A stretch of 14,884 bases of DNA, taken from assembly GCA_020630035.1 (NCBI GenBank), contig JAHDCB010000023.1, positions 1-14,884 of the forward strand, read 5' to 3'. A program made the position numbers and the translations under genes. Positions 7,763 through 14,884 of the stretch are shown piece by piece (position 1 is the first letter of the stretch; each line of letters starts with the position of its first letter). The notes under the pieces are model-generated. The model was not told the DNA's origin. It saw nothing but the letters and a program-made list of their open reading frames with translations, and ran no database searches. The stretch is from Gammaproteobacteria bacterium (lineage in GTDB: Bacteria > Pseudomonadota > Gammaproteobacteria > Chromatiales > Chromatiaceae).

Positions 7763-8874
7763 TGATAAGCGATAAATATATCTGGCAACAGCCGGACTGG
7801 CCAAACTGGCAATATGATCTCACGGCACTCATGCAACCATTGACGCAGTTACATCATACCCGGGGCTACTGGCTTGGGCGGTTGCAAACCATCGGGTTTG
7901 ATCTGCGCCAGCAGACCACGTTGCAGGTCGTGACAGCAGATGTAGTTAAGACCAGTGAAATAGAAGGTGAACAACTGAACCAAAGTGCGGTACGTTCTTC
8001 TGTTGCACGTCGTCTGGGCGTGGATATCGGTGCGCTTGCTCCGGCGGATCGTCATGTCGATGGTGTGGTGGACATGATGTTAGACGCTATCCAGAACAGT
8101 CGGCAACCCCTGACGGCAGAACGTTTATTCGGTTGGCATGCGGCTTTATTTCCAGGCCAGTTCAGTGGGCTTAACCGCATCCGGGTCGGGGCATGGCGTG
8201 ATGACGCCACTGGTCCGATGCAGATTGTGTCTGGCCCGATCGGCCGGGAGCGGGTGCATTATCAGGCCCCGCCGGCAGCGCGCGTAGCCACGGAGATGGA
8301 TGAATTTTTGTACTGGTGTAACCAAGATTATACCGATGACCCGATTATCCGGGCGGCTATTGCTCACCTGTGGTTTGTGACTATCCACCCGTTTGATGAT
8401 GGTAATGGGCGTATCGCCCGTGCGATCGGCGATCTGATGCTGGCTCGGGCTGAATCATCACCACATCGGTTTTACAGCCTGTCTGCGCAGATTCAGCGTG
8501 AACGCGATACTTATTATCGGTTACTGGAGCAGGCCCAGCGTGGCAGTCTGGTGATTACCACCTGGCTGGATTGGTTTATCGGGTGCTTGCAGCGTGCGCT
8601 GGATCATGCTGATGAGATTGTGGCGGCGGTATTGAATAAGGCGCGTTTCTGGCAGCAATGGTCTGGTTGTGCGTTGAATCCGCGTCAGATCAAGGTACTG
8701 AATCGGTTGCTGGATGGGTTTGAAGGCAAGCTGACCAGTCGCAAATGGGCCAGGTTAGCAAAATGTTCCACAGATACAGCGTTACGTGATATGACTGCAT
8801 TAGTGCAGCTAGGTATTCTGCGCCGGTCAGCGGCTGGTGGGCGTAGTACCAGTTACGAGCTGATATCTTTCTGA
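7762..8874 (+). CDS. Fic-family AMP-transferase with DUF4172 N-terminus and winged-helix C-terminus
   Basis: Fic proteins transfer AMP (or occasionally another nucleotide part) from a nucleotide substrate to protein hydroxyl groups. The 370-residue protein opens with the DUF4172 signature YIWQQPDWPNW (residues 6-16). It then has the class II inhibitory helix motif TSEIEG (64-69, pattern [S/T]xxxE[G/N]) that blocks the ATP site, and the intact catalytic motif HPFDDGNGR (209-217) with the catalytic histidine. The C-terminal region from about residue 305 (LNPRQIKVLNRLLDG...TSRKWARLAKCSTDTALRDM...GILRR) reads as a winged helix, so the protein may also bind DNA. ATG 7762 gives the usual MISDKYIWQQPDW start; an in-frame GTG at 7738 is a poorer choice. 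It is transcribed away from the AlbA_2/ParA pair across a shared operator. Because inhibitory helix and active site are both intact, it should be a regulated, active enzyme. Its target is unknown. Confidence 0.92.
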   Translation: MISDKYIWQQPDWPNWQYDLTALMQPLTQLHHTRGYWLGRLQTIGFDLRQQTTLQVVTADVVKTSEIEGEQLNQSAVRSSVARRLGVDIGALAPADRHVDGVVDMMLDAIQNSRQPLTAERLFGWHAALFPGQFSGLNRIRVGAWRDDATGPMQIVSGPIGRERVHYQAPPAARVATEMDEFLYWCNQDYTDDPIIRAAIAHLWFVTIHPFDDGNGRIARAIGDLMLARAESSPHRFYSLSAQIQRERDTYYRLLEQAQRGSLVITTWLDWFIGCLQRALDHADEIVAAVLNKARFWQQWSGCALNPRQIKVLNRLLDGFEGKLTSRKWARLAKCSTDTALRDMTALVQLGILRRSAAGGRSTSYELISF

Positions 8875-8956
8875 AGACTGGCCAGCGGTTTACAGGGCAA
8901 CTCTGTATTGGGTAACTCTGAAAATGTCGCGGGCGCAGCAAAGACAAGCTGAAAAA

Positions 8957-9176
8957 GCGCAGTGTACCAGGTGTACGCAAGCACTTTTTAACCTGAAGTT
9001 ATGCACTTTCCAAACTTCAGTATCAGCGCTACCTGAGTCTGCTCTCCGAGGTACGCCATCAACCCATCCGTGGGGGCTCGGCTGCGGCCATCCAGGCCGC
9101 AGACGCCCTCGGAGAGCAGACTCAGGTAACGTCCGTCATGTGCAAAGGAGTAATCACCCTTGCGGCTATTTTCAAA
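8957..9176 (+). repeat. Structured intergenic repeat element, copy 2
   Basis: This complete copy lies between fic and grpE, in the same orientation as copy 1. The outer 24-bp stem pairs 9027-9050 with 9108-9131 and has one C.A mismatch. Inside are CCCA TCCG TGGG and the 8-bp hairpin 9082-9089 with 9095-9102, with TCC loops again. The left flank has its own 8-bp hairpin (CTGAAGTT 8993-9000 with AACTTCAG 9013-9020) where copy 1 has an unrelated one. The right end carries the shared GGCTATTTTCAAA. The left limit, near 8957, is only weakly supported. The rest of the 425-bp gap holds an imperfect 11-bp direct repeat GGGYAACTCTG (8895-8905 and 8910-8920) before the element and the grpE promoter after it. 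I see no gene there. Confidence 0.88.
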
Positions 9177-9222
9177 AGGGATTCTCCGGTGCCCTATTAT
9201 GTGTTGCTTTTTATGGCGGTGT

Positions 9223-9250
9223 CTTGAAATTTTGCCAGATAGCACCATAT
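9223..9250 (+). promoter_or_regulatory. Heat-shock sigma-32 (RpoH) promoter of grpE
   Basis: CTTGAAA (9223-9229) matches the sigma-32 -35 consensus exactly. After a 13-bp spacer comes CACCATAT (9243-9250), matching the CCCCATnT -10 element except at one position. This predicts a start near 9257 and a leader of about 43 bases with GAGG placed 8 bases before the grpE ATG. It fits the heat-shock regulation known for grpE-dnaK-dnaJ. Confidence 0.8.
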
Positions 9251-9299
9251 AGCCTGCAATACAGACCCCATCAACCGTTACGTTTACGAGGTTTTTCGG

Positions 9300-9890
9300 A
9301 TGAGCGAGCAGGAATCCGGCAAGCAGGATATTCCGGCAGCCCCTGAGGCAGAAGCGACGGAAACACAGACAGATGTAGAACCAGCAGCACCCTTGTCTGC
9401 AGAAGAATTAAACACCAGGCTGGTACAGGCCGAAGATAAGATCGCTCAGCAGCAGGATCAATTGTTGCGCAGCCAGGCCGAGACCGAGAATCTGAAGCGG
9501 CGCCATACTCAGGCACTGGAAAAGGCACATAAATTCGGCACAGAAAAGATTGTGAGTGATCTGCTCGGTGTGTGGGACAGCCTGGAGCTGGGTCTGCAGG
9601 CGGCGCAGGACGAGCAGGCAGACCTGGCGAAGTTACGTGAAGGCACGGAACTGACCTTAAAGATGCTGACCGATGCAATGCAAAAGCAGGGTGTGGAACA
9701 GCATGACCCGCAGGGTGACCCCTTTGACCCTGAGTTGCATCAGGCGATGTCAATGCAGCCACGGAATGATGTTGCACCAGATACAGTCATCCAGGTGGTA
9801 CAGAAGGGCTACAGCTTGAACGGTCGGCTGGTGCGGCCGGCGATGGTGATGGTATCGCAGGCAATGCCTGAGTCAGCACCGGCAGAATAA
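9300..9890 (+). CDS. grpE: Nucleotide exchange factor GrpE
   Basis: GrpE releases ADP from DnaK and so resets the Hsp70 cycle; its long helix also acts as a thermosensor. The 196-residue protein has an acidic, disordered N-terminus (about 1-35), the long helical region (LNTRLVQAEDKIAQQQDQLL...AETENLKRRHTQALEKAHKF), and the C-terminal beta domain with the conserved GVEQHDPQGDPFDPELHQAMSM stretch and the ending RLVRPAMVMVSQ. Length is normal for the family. The start ATG has GAGG at 8 bases. It is first in the chaperone cluster and directly follows the sigma-32 promoter, with dnaK 93 bp downstream. Confidence 0.96.
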   Translation: MSEQESGKQDIPAAPEAEATETQTDVEPAAPLSAEELNTRLVQAEDKIAQQQDQLLRSQAETENLKRRHTQALEKAHKFGTEKIVSDLLGVWDSLELGLQAAQDEQADLAKLREGTELTLKMLTDAMQKQGVEQHDPQGDPFDPELHQAMSMQPRNDVAPDTVIQVVQKGYSLNGRLVRPAMVMVSQAMPESAPAE

Positions 9891-9906
9891 GACAACAAGG
9901 CACCTG

Positions 9907-9932
9907 AAAGCGCCCCCTGATACAGTCGCTTT
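9907..9932 (+). terminator. Weak hairpin between grpE and dnaK, possible attenuator
   Basis: AAAGCG (9907-9912) can pair with CGCTTT (9927-9932) around a 14-base loop in the 93-bp grpE-dnaK gap. A T-run (nine T in ten bases) follows only about 20 bases later, so this is at best a partial attenuator or processing site. No second sigma-32 promoter is evident before dnaK. Confidence 0.2.
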
Positions 9933-9983
9933 TAGCACTGCCCAACAACAGATTTTTTTATTATTTTCGAGGATATACCAGTC

Positions 9984-11936
9984 ATGGGCAAAATCATCGG
10001 TATTGATCTGGGCACCACCAATTCGTGTGTCTCGGTTATGGAAAGTGGCACCGCAAAGGTGATCGAAAACAGCGAAGGTGATCGGACAACCCCCTCGGTG
10101 GTTGCCTATACCAAAGATGGTGAAGTGCTGGTTGGCCAGAGTGCGAAGCGCCAGGCAGTGACCAACCCGCAGAATACATTATTCGCGATTAAGCGGTTGA
10201 TTGGTCGTCGCTTTACAGACGATGTGGTCAAGCGTGATCAGGATATCGTGCCGTATAAGATCGTGGGTGCTGACAATGGCGATGCCTGGGTTGAGGTGAA
10301 TGGCAAAAAGATGGCACCACCAGAAATTTCGGCCAAGATCCTGCAAAAGATGAAAAAGACCGCTGAAGACTATCTGAGTGAGGAAATAAAAGAGGCGGTT
10401 ATCACGGTGCCGGCCTATTTCAACGACTCACAACGTCAGGCAACCAAAGACGCGGGCCGTATTGCTGGTCTGGATGTAAAGCGGATCATCAACGAACCGA
10501 CAGCAGCAGCCTTGGCGTATGGTCTGGATAAGGCGCAGGGTGATAAAAAACTAGCTGTGTATGACTTGGGCGGTGGTACCTTCGACGTGTCTATCATTGA
10601 GGTCGCTGAGATTGATGGTGAGCATCAGTTTGAAGTACTGGCGACGAACGGGGATACCTTCCTCGGCGGTGAAGACTTTGACCTGCGTATTATCGATTAT
10701 CTGGTAGAGACCTTCCGCAAGGATCAGGGCGTTAATCTGAAAAACGATCCACTGGCGTTACAACGTCTGAAGGAAGCTGCAGAAAAGGCGAAGATTGAAC
10801 TATCTAATGGTCAGCAGACAGATATCAACCTGCCCTATATCACCGCCGATGCTTCCGGTCCGAAGCATATGGATATCAAACTGAGTCGGGCGAAGCTGGA
10901 ATCACTGGTAGATGATCTGGTACAGCGGACATTACAACCCTGCCGTACAGCACTGAAAGATGCTGGTCTGTCCGCATCTGACATCAATGATGTGATTCTG
11001 GTGGGTGGACAGACCCGGATGCCGAAGGTCCAGGAAGTCGTTACCAAGTTCTTCGATAAGGCTCCACGTAAGGATGTCAACCCGGATGAAGCGGTTGCCA
11101 TGGGTGCTGCGATTCAGGGTGGCGTACTCGGTGGTGAAGTGAAAGACGTCCTGTTACTGGATGTTACCCCACTGTCGCTCGGTATCGAGACGATGGGCGG
11201 TGTGATGACCAAGCTGATCGAAAAAAATACCACCATTCCGACCAATGCATCGCAAACCTTCTCGACTGCCGACGACAACCAGACCGCAGTTACCGTACAT
11301 GTCCTGCAGGGCGAACGTGAACAGGCCGCAGCGAACAAGTCGCTGGGTCGGTTTGATCTGAGTGATATTCCACCGGCACCACGCGGCACTCCGCAGATTG
11401 AGGTCAGCTTTGATCTGGACGCGAATGGCATTCTGCATGTGTCTGCCAAGGACAAGGCGACTGGTAAAGAACAGTCGATTCGGATTACGGCATCCTCTGG
11501 CCTGTCTGATAGCGAAATTGAAAAGATGGTGAAGGATGCCGAAGCGCATGCGGTTGAAGATAAAAAATTCCAGGAGCTGATTACGGCACGTAACATGGCC
11601 GATACCATGATCCACGCGACGCGTAAATCCATGCAGGAGCTGGGTGACGACAAGCTGGAAGATGGCGAGAAAGATCGCATTGAAGCCGCTATCAAAGAGC
11701 TGGAAGACGTCATAAAGAGTGATGACAAAGAGGCGATTGAGGCCAAGACCAAGGCACTGACAGAGGCCTCCGGCAAAATGGCTGAGCGGTTATATGCCCA
11801 GCAGGGTGGCCCGGATGCAGCCGCTGCGGCAGCCGCCGCTGCTGGTGCAGCCGGTTCTTCTGCGGAGGCCGGTAGCACAGGCAAGTCAGATGATGTGGTT
11901 GATGCCGAGTTTGAAGAGGTCAAAAACGACAAATAA
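9984..11936 (+). CDS. dnaK: Molecular chaperone DnaK (Hsp70)
   Basis: DnaK binds exposed hydrophobic segments of proteins in an ATP-controlled cycle with DnaJ and GrpE. The 650-residue protein starts MGKIIGIDLGTTNSCVSVM (phosphate-1 loop) and has the phosphate-2 motif DLGGGTFDVS. The interdomain linker DVLLLDVTPLSLGIE is at residues 388-402, followed by the substrate-binding domain and the helical lid. Near 610-635 is an Ala/Gly-rich disordered tail, then the conserved end DDVVDAEFEEVKNDK. The ATG has GAGGA about 10 bases upstream. Nothing is truncated. A long open frame on the opposite strand across the lid region is a composition artefact of the Ala-rich tail and not a gene. Confidence 0.98.
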   Translation: MGKIIGIDLGTTNSCVSVMESGTAKVIENSEGDRTTPSVVAYTKDGEVLVGQSAKRQAVTNPQNTLFAIKRLIGRRFTDDVVKRDQDIVPYKIVGADNGDAWVEVNGKKMAPPEISAKILQKMKKTAEDYLSEEIKEAVITVPAYFNDSQRQATKDAGRIAGLDVKRIINEPTAAALAYGLDKAQGDKKLAVYDLGGGTFDVSIIEVAEIDGEHQFEVLATNGDTFLGGEDFDLRIIDYLVETFRKDQGVNLKNDPLALQRLKEAAEKAKIELSNGQQTDINLPYITADASGPKHMDIKLSRAKLESLVDDLVQRTLQPCRTALKDAGLSASDINDVILVGGQTRMPKVQEVVTKFFDKAPRKDVNPDEAVAMGAAIQGGVLGGEVKDVLLLDVTPLSLGIETMGGVMTKLIEKNTTIPTNASQTFSTADDNQTAVTVHVLQGEREQAAANKSLGRFDLSDIPPAPRGTPQIEVSFDLDANGILHVSAKDKATGKEQSIRITASSGLSDSEIEKMVKDAEAHAVEDKKFQELITARNMADTMIHATRKSMQELGDDKLEDGEKDRIEAAIKELEDVIKSDDKEAIEAKTKALTEASGKMAERLYAQQGGPDAAAAAAAAAGAAGSSAEAGSTGKSDDVVDAEFEEVKNDK

Positions 11937-12025
11937 GGGCATCCATAATTCGCTTGTCTGCCATGCGGGCAGGCGGATGGCCTTGATGCTGAGATCCCCT
12001 CTGTCTATCAGTTTGGTTGTTGTCT

Positions 12026-13147
12026 ATGTCGAAACGCGACTATTACGAAGTACTTGGTGTCTCCAAAGGCGCGAGCGAGCCAGAAATTAAAAAGGCCTAT
12101 CGTCGTCTGGCGATGAAATATCACCCGGATCGCAACACCGGTGATAAGGCGAAGGTGGCAGAAAAGAACTTCAAAGAAGCGAAAGAAGCCTACGAAGTAC
12201 TGTCTGATACACAAAAGCGCGCGGCCTATGACCAATTCGGTCATGCGGGTGTGGACCCGAATATGGGCGCAGCGGGCGCGGGTGCTGCTGATTTCGGTGA
12301 CATCTTCGGCAACGTGTTCGGCGATATCTTTGGTGGGCGCGGTGGACAGGGTGGTGGGGCTCAGCGTGGCGATGACCTGCAATACAACCTGGAGCTGAGC
12401 CTGGAAGATGCCGTGGCAGGTAAGTCAGTGCAGATTAAGGTGCCCACCTTAGTCAACTGTGGTACCTGCAATGGGAGTGGTGCGAAGCCAGGCAGTGAGC
12501 CGAAGACCTGTAATACCTGTCGGGGACAGGGACAAGTCCGCATGCAACAAGGCTTCTTCTCAATTCAGCAGGCCTGCCCCAGCTGTCATGGTAAAGGGTT
12601 CAGCATTGATCAGCCGTGTACGCCTTGTCATGGACGCGGGCGCGTGCAGGAAACCAAGACCTTATCGGTCAAGGTGCCACCTGGTGTGGATACCGGTGAT
12701 CGCATTCGGTTATCTGGTGAAGGAGAGGCAGGCGAAAATGGCTCACCTGCTGGTGACTTGTATGTCCAGGTTGCAGTGAAAAAGCATCCGATCTTCCGTC
12801 GGGAAGAAAGTCACCTGCATTGCGAGATGCCGATCAGCTTTACCACAGCAGCCTTAGGTGGTGAGACGGAAGTCCCGACGCTGAATGGCAAGGTCAAACT
12901 CAAAATCCCGGAAGGCACCCAGACCGGGAAGATGTTTCGGGTACGTGGCAAGGGCGTCAAGCCAGTGCGTGGCGGGCCACAGGGAGACCTGTTATGTCGT
13001 ATTCTGGTGGAGACCCCGATCAAGCTGGATAGCACACAGCGTGACCTGCTGCGCCAGTTAGAAGATTCTTTCGCAGACAATGGTAAGCAGCACACCCCGA
13101 ATGCGCATGGCTGGCTGGATAAGGTCAAGAGTTTCCTGACGCGATAG
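12026..13147 (+). CDS. dnaJ: Co-chaperone DnaJ (Hsp40)
   Basis: DnaJ delivers substrates to DnaK and stimulates its ATPase. The 373-residue type I J-protein has a J domain with HPD at 33-35, a Gly/Phe-rich region (about 75-115), four CxxCxGxG zinc motifs starting at Cys 145, 162, 184 and 198, and the C-terminal substrate-binding barrels. ATG 12026 gives the canonical MSKRDYYEVLGV. No good Shine-Dalgarno precedes it, so translation may depend on readthrough from dnaK. The 89-bp gap after dnaK holds a short hairpin (CTGCC ATGCG GGCAG, about 11959-11973) without a T-run, so no real terminator separates the two genes. Confidence 0.97.
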   Translation: MSKRDYYEVLGVSKGASEPEIKKAYRRLAMKYHPDRNTGDKAKVAEKNFKEAKEAYEVLSDTQKRAAYDQFGHAGVDPNMGAAGAGAADFGDIFGNVFGDIFGGRGGQGGGAQRGDDLQYNLELSLEDAVAGKSVQIKVPTLVNCGTCNGSGAKPGSEPKTCNTCRGQGQVRMQQGFFSIQQACPSCHGKGFSIDQPCTPCHGRGRVQETKTLSVKVPPGVDTGDRIRLSGEGEAGENGSPAGDLYVQVAVKKHPIFRREESHLHCEMPISFTTAALGGETEVPTLNGKVKLKIPEGTQTGKMFRVRGKGVKPVRGGPQGDLLCRILVETPIKLDSTQRDLLRQLEDSFADNGKQHTPNAHGWLDKVKSFLTR

Positions 13148-13224
13148 CGTATGCCAGATGGTGAGTACATGGGGGTTGCCAAACTGATGTCGAGTTAACC
13201 TGCCACGACCTGTTCACTGAGCGT

Positions 13225-14769
13225 ATGATGATGCCTGACTTATTTGATTTTCCCGGTGGTTTACATCTGCATGATCAGAAAAGTCTGTCTAATCAAACCC
13301 TGATTCAGCCCGGGCCGCGACCGGATCGGTTCTGGATTCCGCTGCAACAACATATTGGTACGCCGGCGGAGCCGGTGGTGCGACCGGGCGACCTGGTAGG
13401 TAAGGGGCAGCTGATCGCGCAGGCAACTGACACGGTCAGCGCAGCAGTCCATGCGCCGACCTCTGGCACGGTCCAGGCGATCGCGGACTACCCGATCGCA
13501 CATGCCTCTGGTTTATCGGCACCCTGCGTCGTGATACAGGCAGACGGGCAGGATACCTGGGCTGATTTACCGCCACCGATTCGCGATTATATAAGCACTG
13601 ACCCTGATAATTTACGTGAGCGGATTCGCCAGGCAGGCGTGGTCGGGCTTGGCGGTGCCTTATTTCCAACCAGCGTGAAGGCAGGTACAGAGCGAGCGAC
13701 CGCGGTGCATACGCTGGTCATCAATGCTGTGGAGTGCGAACCGTATATTACCTGCGATGATCGCCTGATACGTGAGCAAGCTGCTGACCTGGTCGCTGGG
13801 GTGGAAATATTGCGCACCTTGATGCAGCCGCAGCACACATTGATTGGCATCGAGGATAACAAGCCGGAGGCACAAGCGGCCTTACAGGCTGCATTAGCTG
13901 ATCATCCGCAGATCACCTTACGCAGTGTGCCGACCCGCTATCCGAGTGGTGGTGAAAAGCAGCTGATTCAGATCCTGACCGGGCGCAGTGTGCCTAGCCG
14001 GGGGTTGCCGCTGGAGGTCGGCGTGTTGTGCCAGAATGTGGCGACTTGTGTGGCTGTGGCAGATGCGGTACTACGTGGTCAGCCACTGATTTCACGCATT
14101 GTCACCCTGACTGGGCAGGGTGTGGTGCAACCGGGTAATTATCGGACGCTGATTGGTACCCGGTTAGATGCGCTGATCGCTCATGCGGGTGGTTATGCCG
14201 CCGGTGCACAGCGACTGGTGCTGGGTGGTCCGATGATGGGGGTGAGCCTGGCACATGATCAGGTGCCGGTGACGAAGGGTAGTAATTGTTTTATTGTCGG
14301 TACGACAGAAGAGTTACCGCAACCGCAACCGGCGCAGCCGTGTATCCGCTGTGGTGCCTGCGTGCCGGTGTGTCCGGCGAACCTGTTGCCGCAACAATTG
14401 TACTGGCACGCGCGGGCGCATGATCTGGACAAGGCCCAGGACTACCATTTGTTCGATTGTATTGAGTGCGGCTGTTGTGCCCAGGTATGTCCGGCCCAGA
14501 TTCCGCTGGTGGATTATTACCGGCATGCGAAGGCGGAAATTACCAGTGCGCAGCGGGAGCAGGTGAAGGCAGATCGGGCGCGTCAGCGTCATGAGGCGAG
14601 ACAGCAAAGACTGGCACGCCAGAAGGCAGAGCGTCAGGAAAAGCTGCGCCGTAAGCAGGCAGCGTTGCAGCAGAAATCGGCTGGTTCAGATGACCCGAAA
14701 CAAGCCGAGATTGCGGCGGCAATGGCACGGGTAGCGGCCAGAAAGGCAGCGCAGCAGGTAGCCGGTTAA
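13225..14769 (+). CDS. rsxC: Electron transport complex subunit RsxC/RnfC
   Basis: RsxC/RnfC is the peripheral NADH-oxidising, FMN-dependent subunit of the membrane Rnf/Rsx complex. That complex moves electrons between NADH and ferredoxin and, in enterics, keeps SoxR reduced. The 514-residue protein shows the N-terminal sandwich domain (FPGGLHLHDQKSLSNQ), the nucleotide/FMN region with GVVGLGGALFPTSVK and NAVECEPYITCDDRL, and two 4Fe-4S sites: Cys 373, 376, 379, 383 and Cys 412, 415, 418, 422. The tail is one short charged Ala/Lys/Arg-rich helix, much shorter than the repeat-rich tail of E. coli RsxC (about 740 residues). Three ATGs overlap at 13225, 13228 and 13231; GAG lies just upstream of the first, and the choice is uncertain by two residues. 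No rsxA/rsxB precede it, and a repeat element, not rsxD, follows closely. Confidence 0.95.
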   Translation: MMMPDLFDFPGGLHLHDQKSLSNQTLIQPGPRPDRFWIPLQQHIGTPAEPVVRPGDLVGKGQLIAQATDTVSAAVHAPTSGTVQAIADYPIAHASGLSAPCVVIQADGQDTWADLPPPIRDYISTDPDNLRERIRQAGVVGLGGALFPTSVKAGTERATAVHTLVINAVECEPYITCDDRLIREQAADLVAGVEILRTLMQPQHTLIGIEDNKPEAQAALQAALADHPQITLRSVPTRYPSGGEKQLIQILTGRSVPSRGLPLEVGVLCQNVATCVAVADAVLRGQPLISRIVTLTGQGVVQPGNYRTLIGTRLDALIAHAGGYAAGAQRLVLGGPMMGVSLAHDQVPVTKGSNCFIVGTTEELPQPQPAQPCIRCGACVPVCPANLLPQQLYWHARAHDLDKAQDYHLFDCIECGCCAQVCPAQIPLVDYYRHAKAEITSAQREQVKADRARQRHEARQQRLARQKAERQEKLRRKQAALQQKSAGSDDPKQAEIAAAMARVAARKAAQQVAG

Positions 14770-14833
14770 ATTTTAGCTTTGGCTCCGGATCAGCATCAGG
14801 CCGATATAATGCAGTCCGGGCAGTTGTAGGGGT

Positions 14834-14884
14834 GCGATTCAAACTGATGTGGTGACTTGCTACCACAGGTTTCTGGCAAGCGTT
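14834..14884 (+). repeat. Structured intergenic repeat element, copy 3 (left part only)
   Basis: This segment after rsxC aligns over about 51 bases with the left part of copy 1 (5200-5250), sharing GCGATT, GATGTGGTG/GGTGTGGTG, GCTACC and the terminal AAGCGTT where the long stem begins. Its left hairpin is perfect: TGTGGT (14848-14853) with ACCACA (14862-14867); copy 1 has a T.G wobble at one of these pairs. The window ends just as the 24-bp stem would start, so the core is not visible. Confidence 0.75.

Noticed and set aside
5200..9176. Repeat copies as a CRISPR array
   Set aside because: The copies are about 200 bp long and kilobases apart with genes between; there are no regular spacers and no cas genes.
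8924..9346. 140-residue plus-strand open frame between fic and grpE
   Set aside because: It crosses the repeat hairpins and the sigma-32 promoter and runs into grpE in another frame; the translation is not protein-like.
11114..11932. 272-residue open frame on the minus strand across the dnaK 3' half
   Set aside because: It lies fully antisense to conserved dnaK codons and is Ser/Ala-rich from codon bias; it has no recognisable domain or ribosome binding site.

Overview
The window looks like chromosomal DNA of a gammaproteobacterium, though I cannot name the genus. The signs are the order grpE-dnaK-dnaJ, a RsxC/RnfC subunit with a short Ala/Lys-rich tail, and a lipoprotein-export LolC-LolD pair. 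Housekeeping genes (3238-5167 and 9300-14769) are interleaved with accessory genes (384-3264 and 5459-8874).

Layout. Positions 1-383 hold no gene I can name, only a short protein-like fragment. 384-3264 (+) encodes the methyltransferase and specificity subunits of a type I restriction-modification system (hsdM, hsdS, overlapping by 8 bp); no hsdR is present. hsdS runs tail-to-tail into lolD, and the two coding regions share 27 bp. 3238-5167 (-) is lolC-lolD, overlapping by 8 bp. 5459-7680 (-) is a translationally coupled pair: an AlbA_2-type (Schlafen-like) DNA-binding/ATPase-domain protein followed by a ParA-family ATPase. Divergent from them is a class II Fic AMP-transferase (7762-8874, +). 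The 81-bp gap between the divergent genes carries four half-sites of one motif, which looks like a shared operator. From 9300 on lie grpE, dnaK, dnaJ and rsxC (+), with a good heat-shock sigma-32 promoter before grpE.

The most unusual content is a family of intergenic repeat elements of about 200 bp at 5200-5394, 8957-9176 and 14834 to the window end. The two complete copies fold into a 24-bp outer stem enclosing two small hairpins. They share a nearly identical core, but the outer half of the stem differs in sequence between copies while base pairing is kept through about seven double substitutions. Those two copies lie in the same orientation and exactly bracket the Fic/AlbA_2/ParA cassette, so the cassette could have been inserted or lost by recombination between them.

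How the parts may work together. HsdM/HsdS would methylate DNA, with HsdR supplied from elsewhere if at all. LolC/LolD extract lipoproteins from the inner membrane. GrpE/DnaK/DnaJ form the Hsp70 chaperone cycle. RsxC is the NADH-side iron-sulfur subunit of an Rsx/Rnf electron-transfer complex. The Fic, AlbA_2 and ParA genes look like one co-regulated accessory unit of unknown purpose; defence or stress signalling is only an inference.
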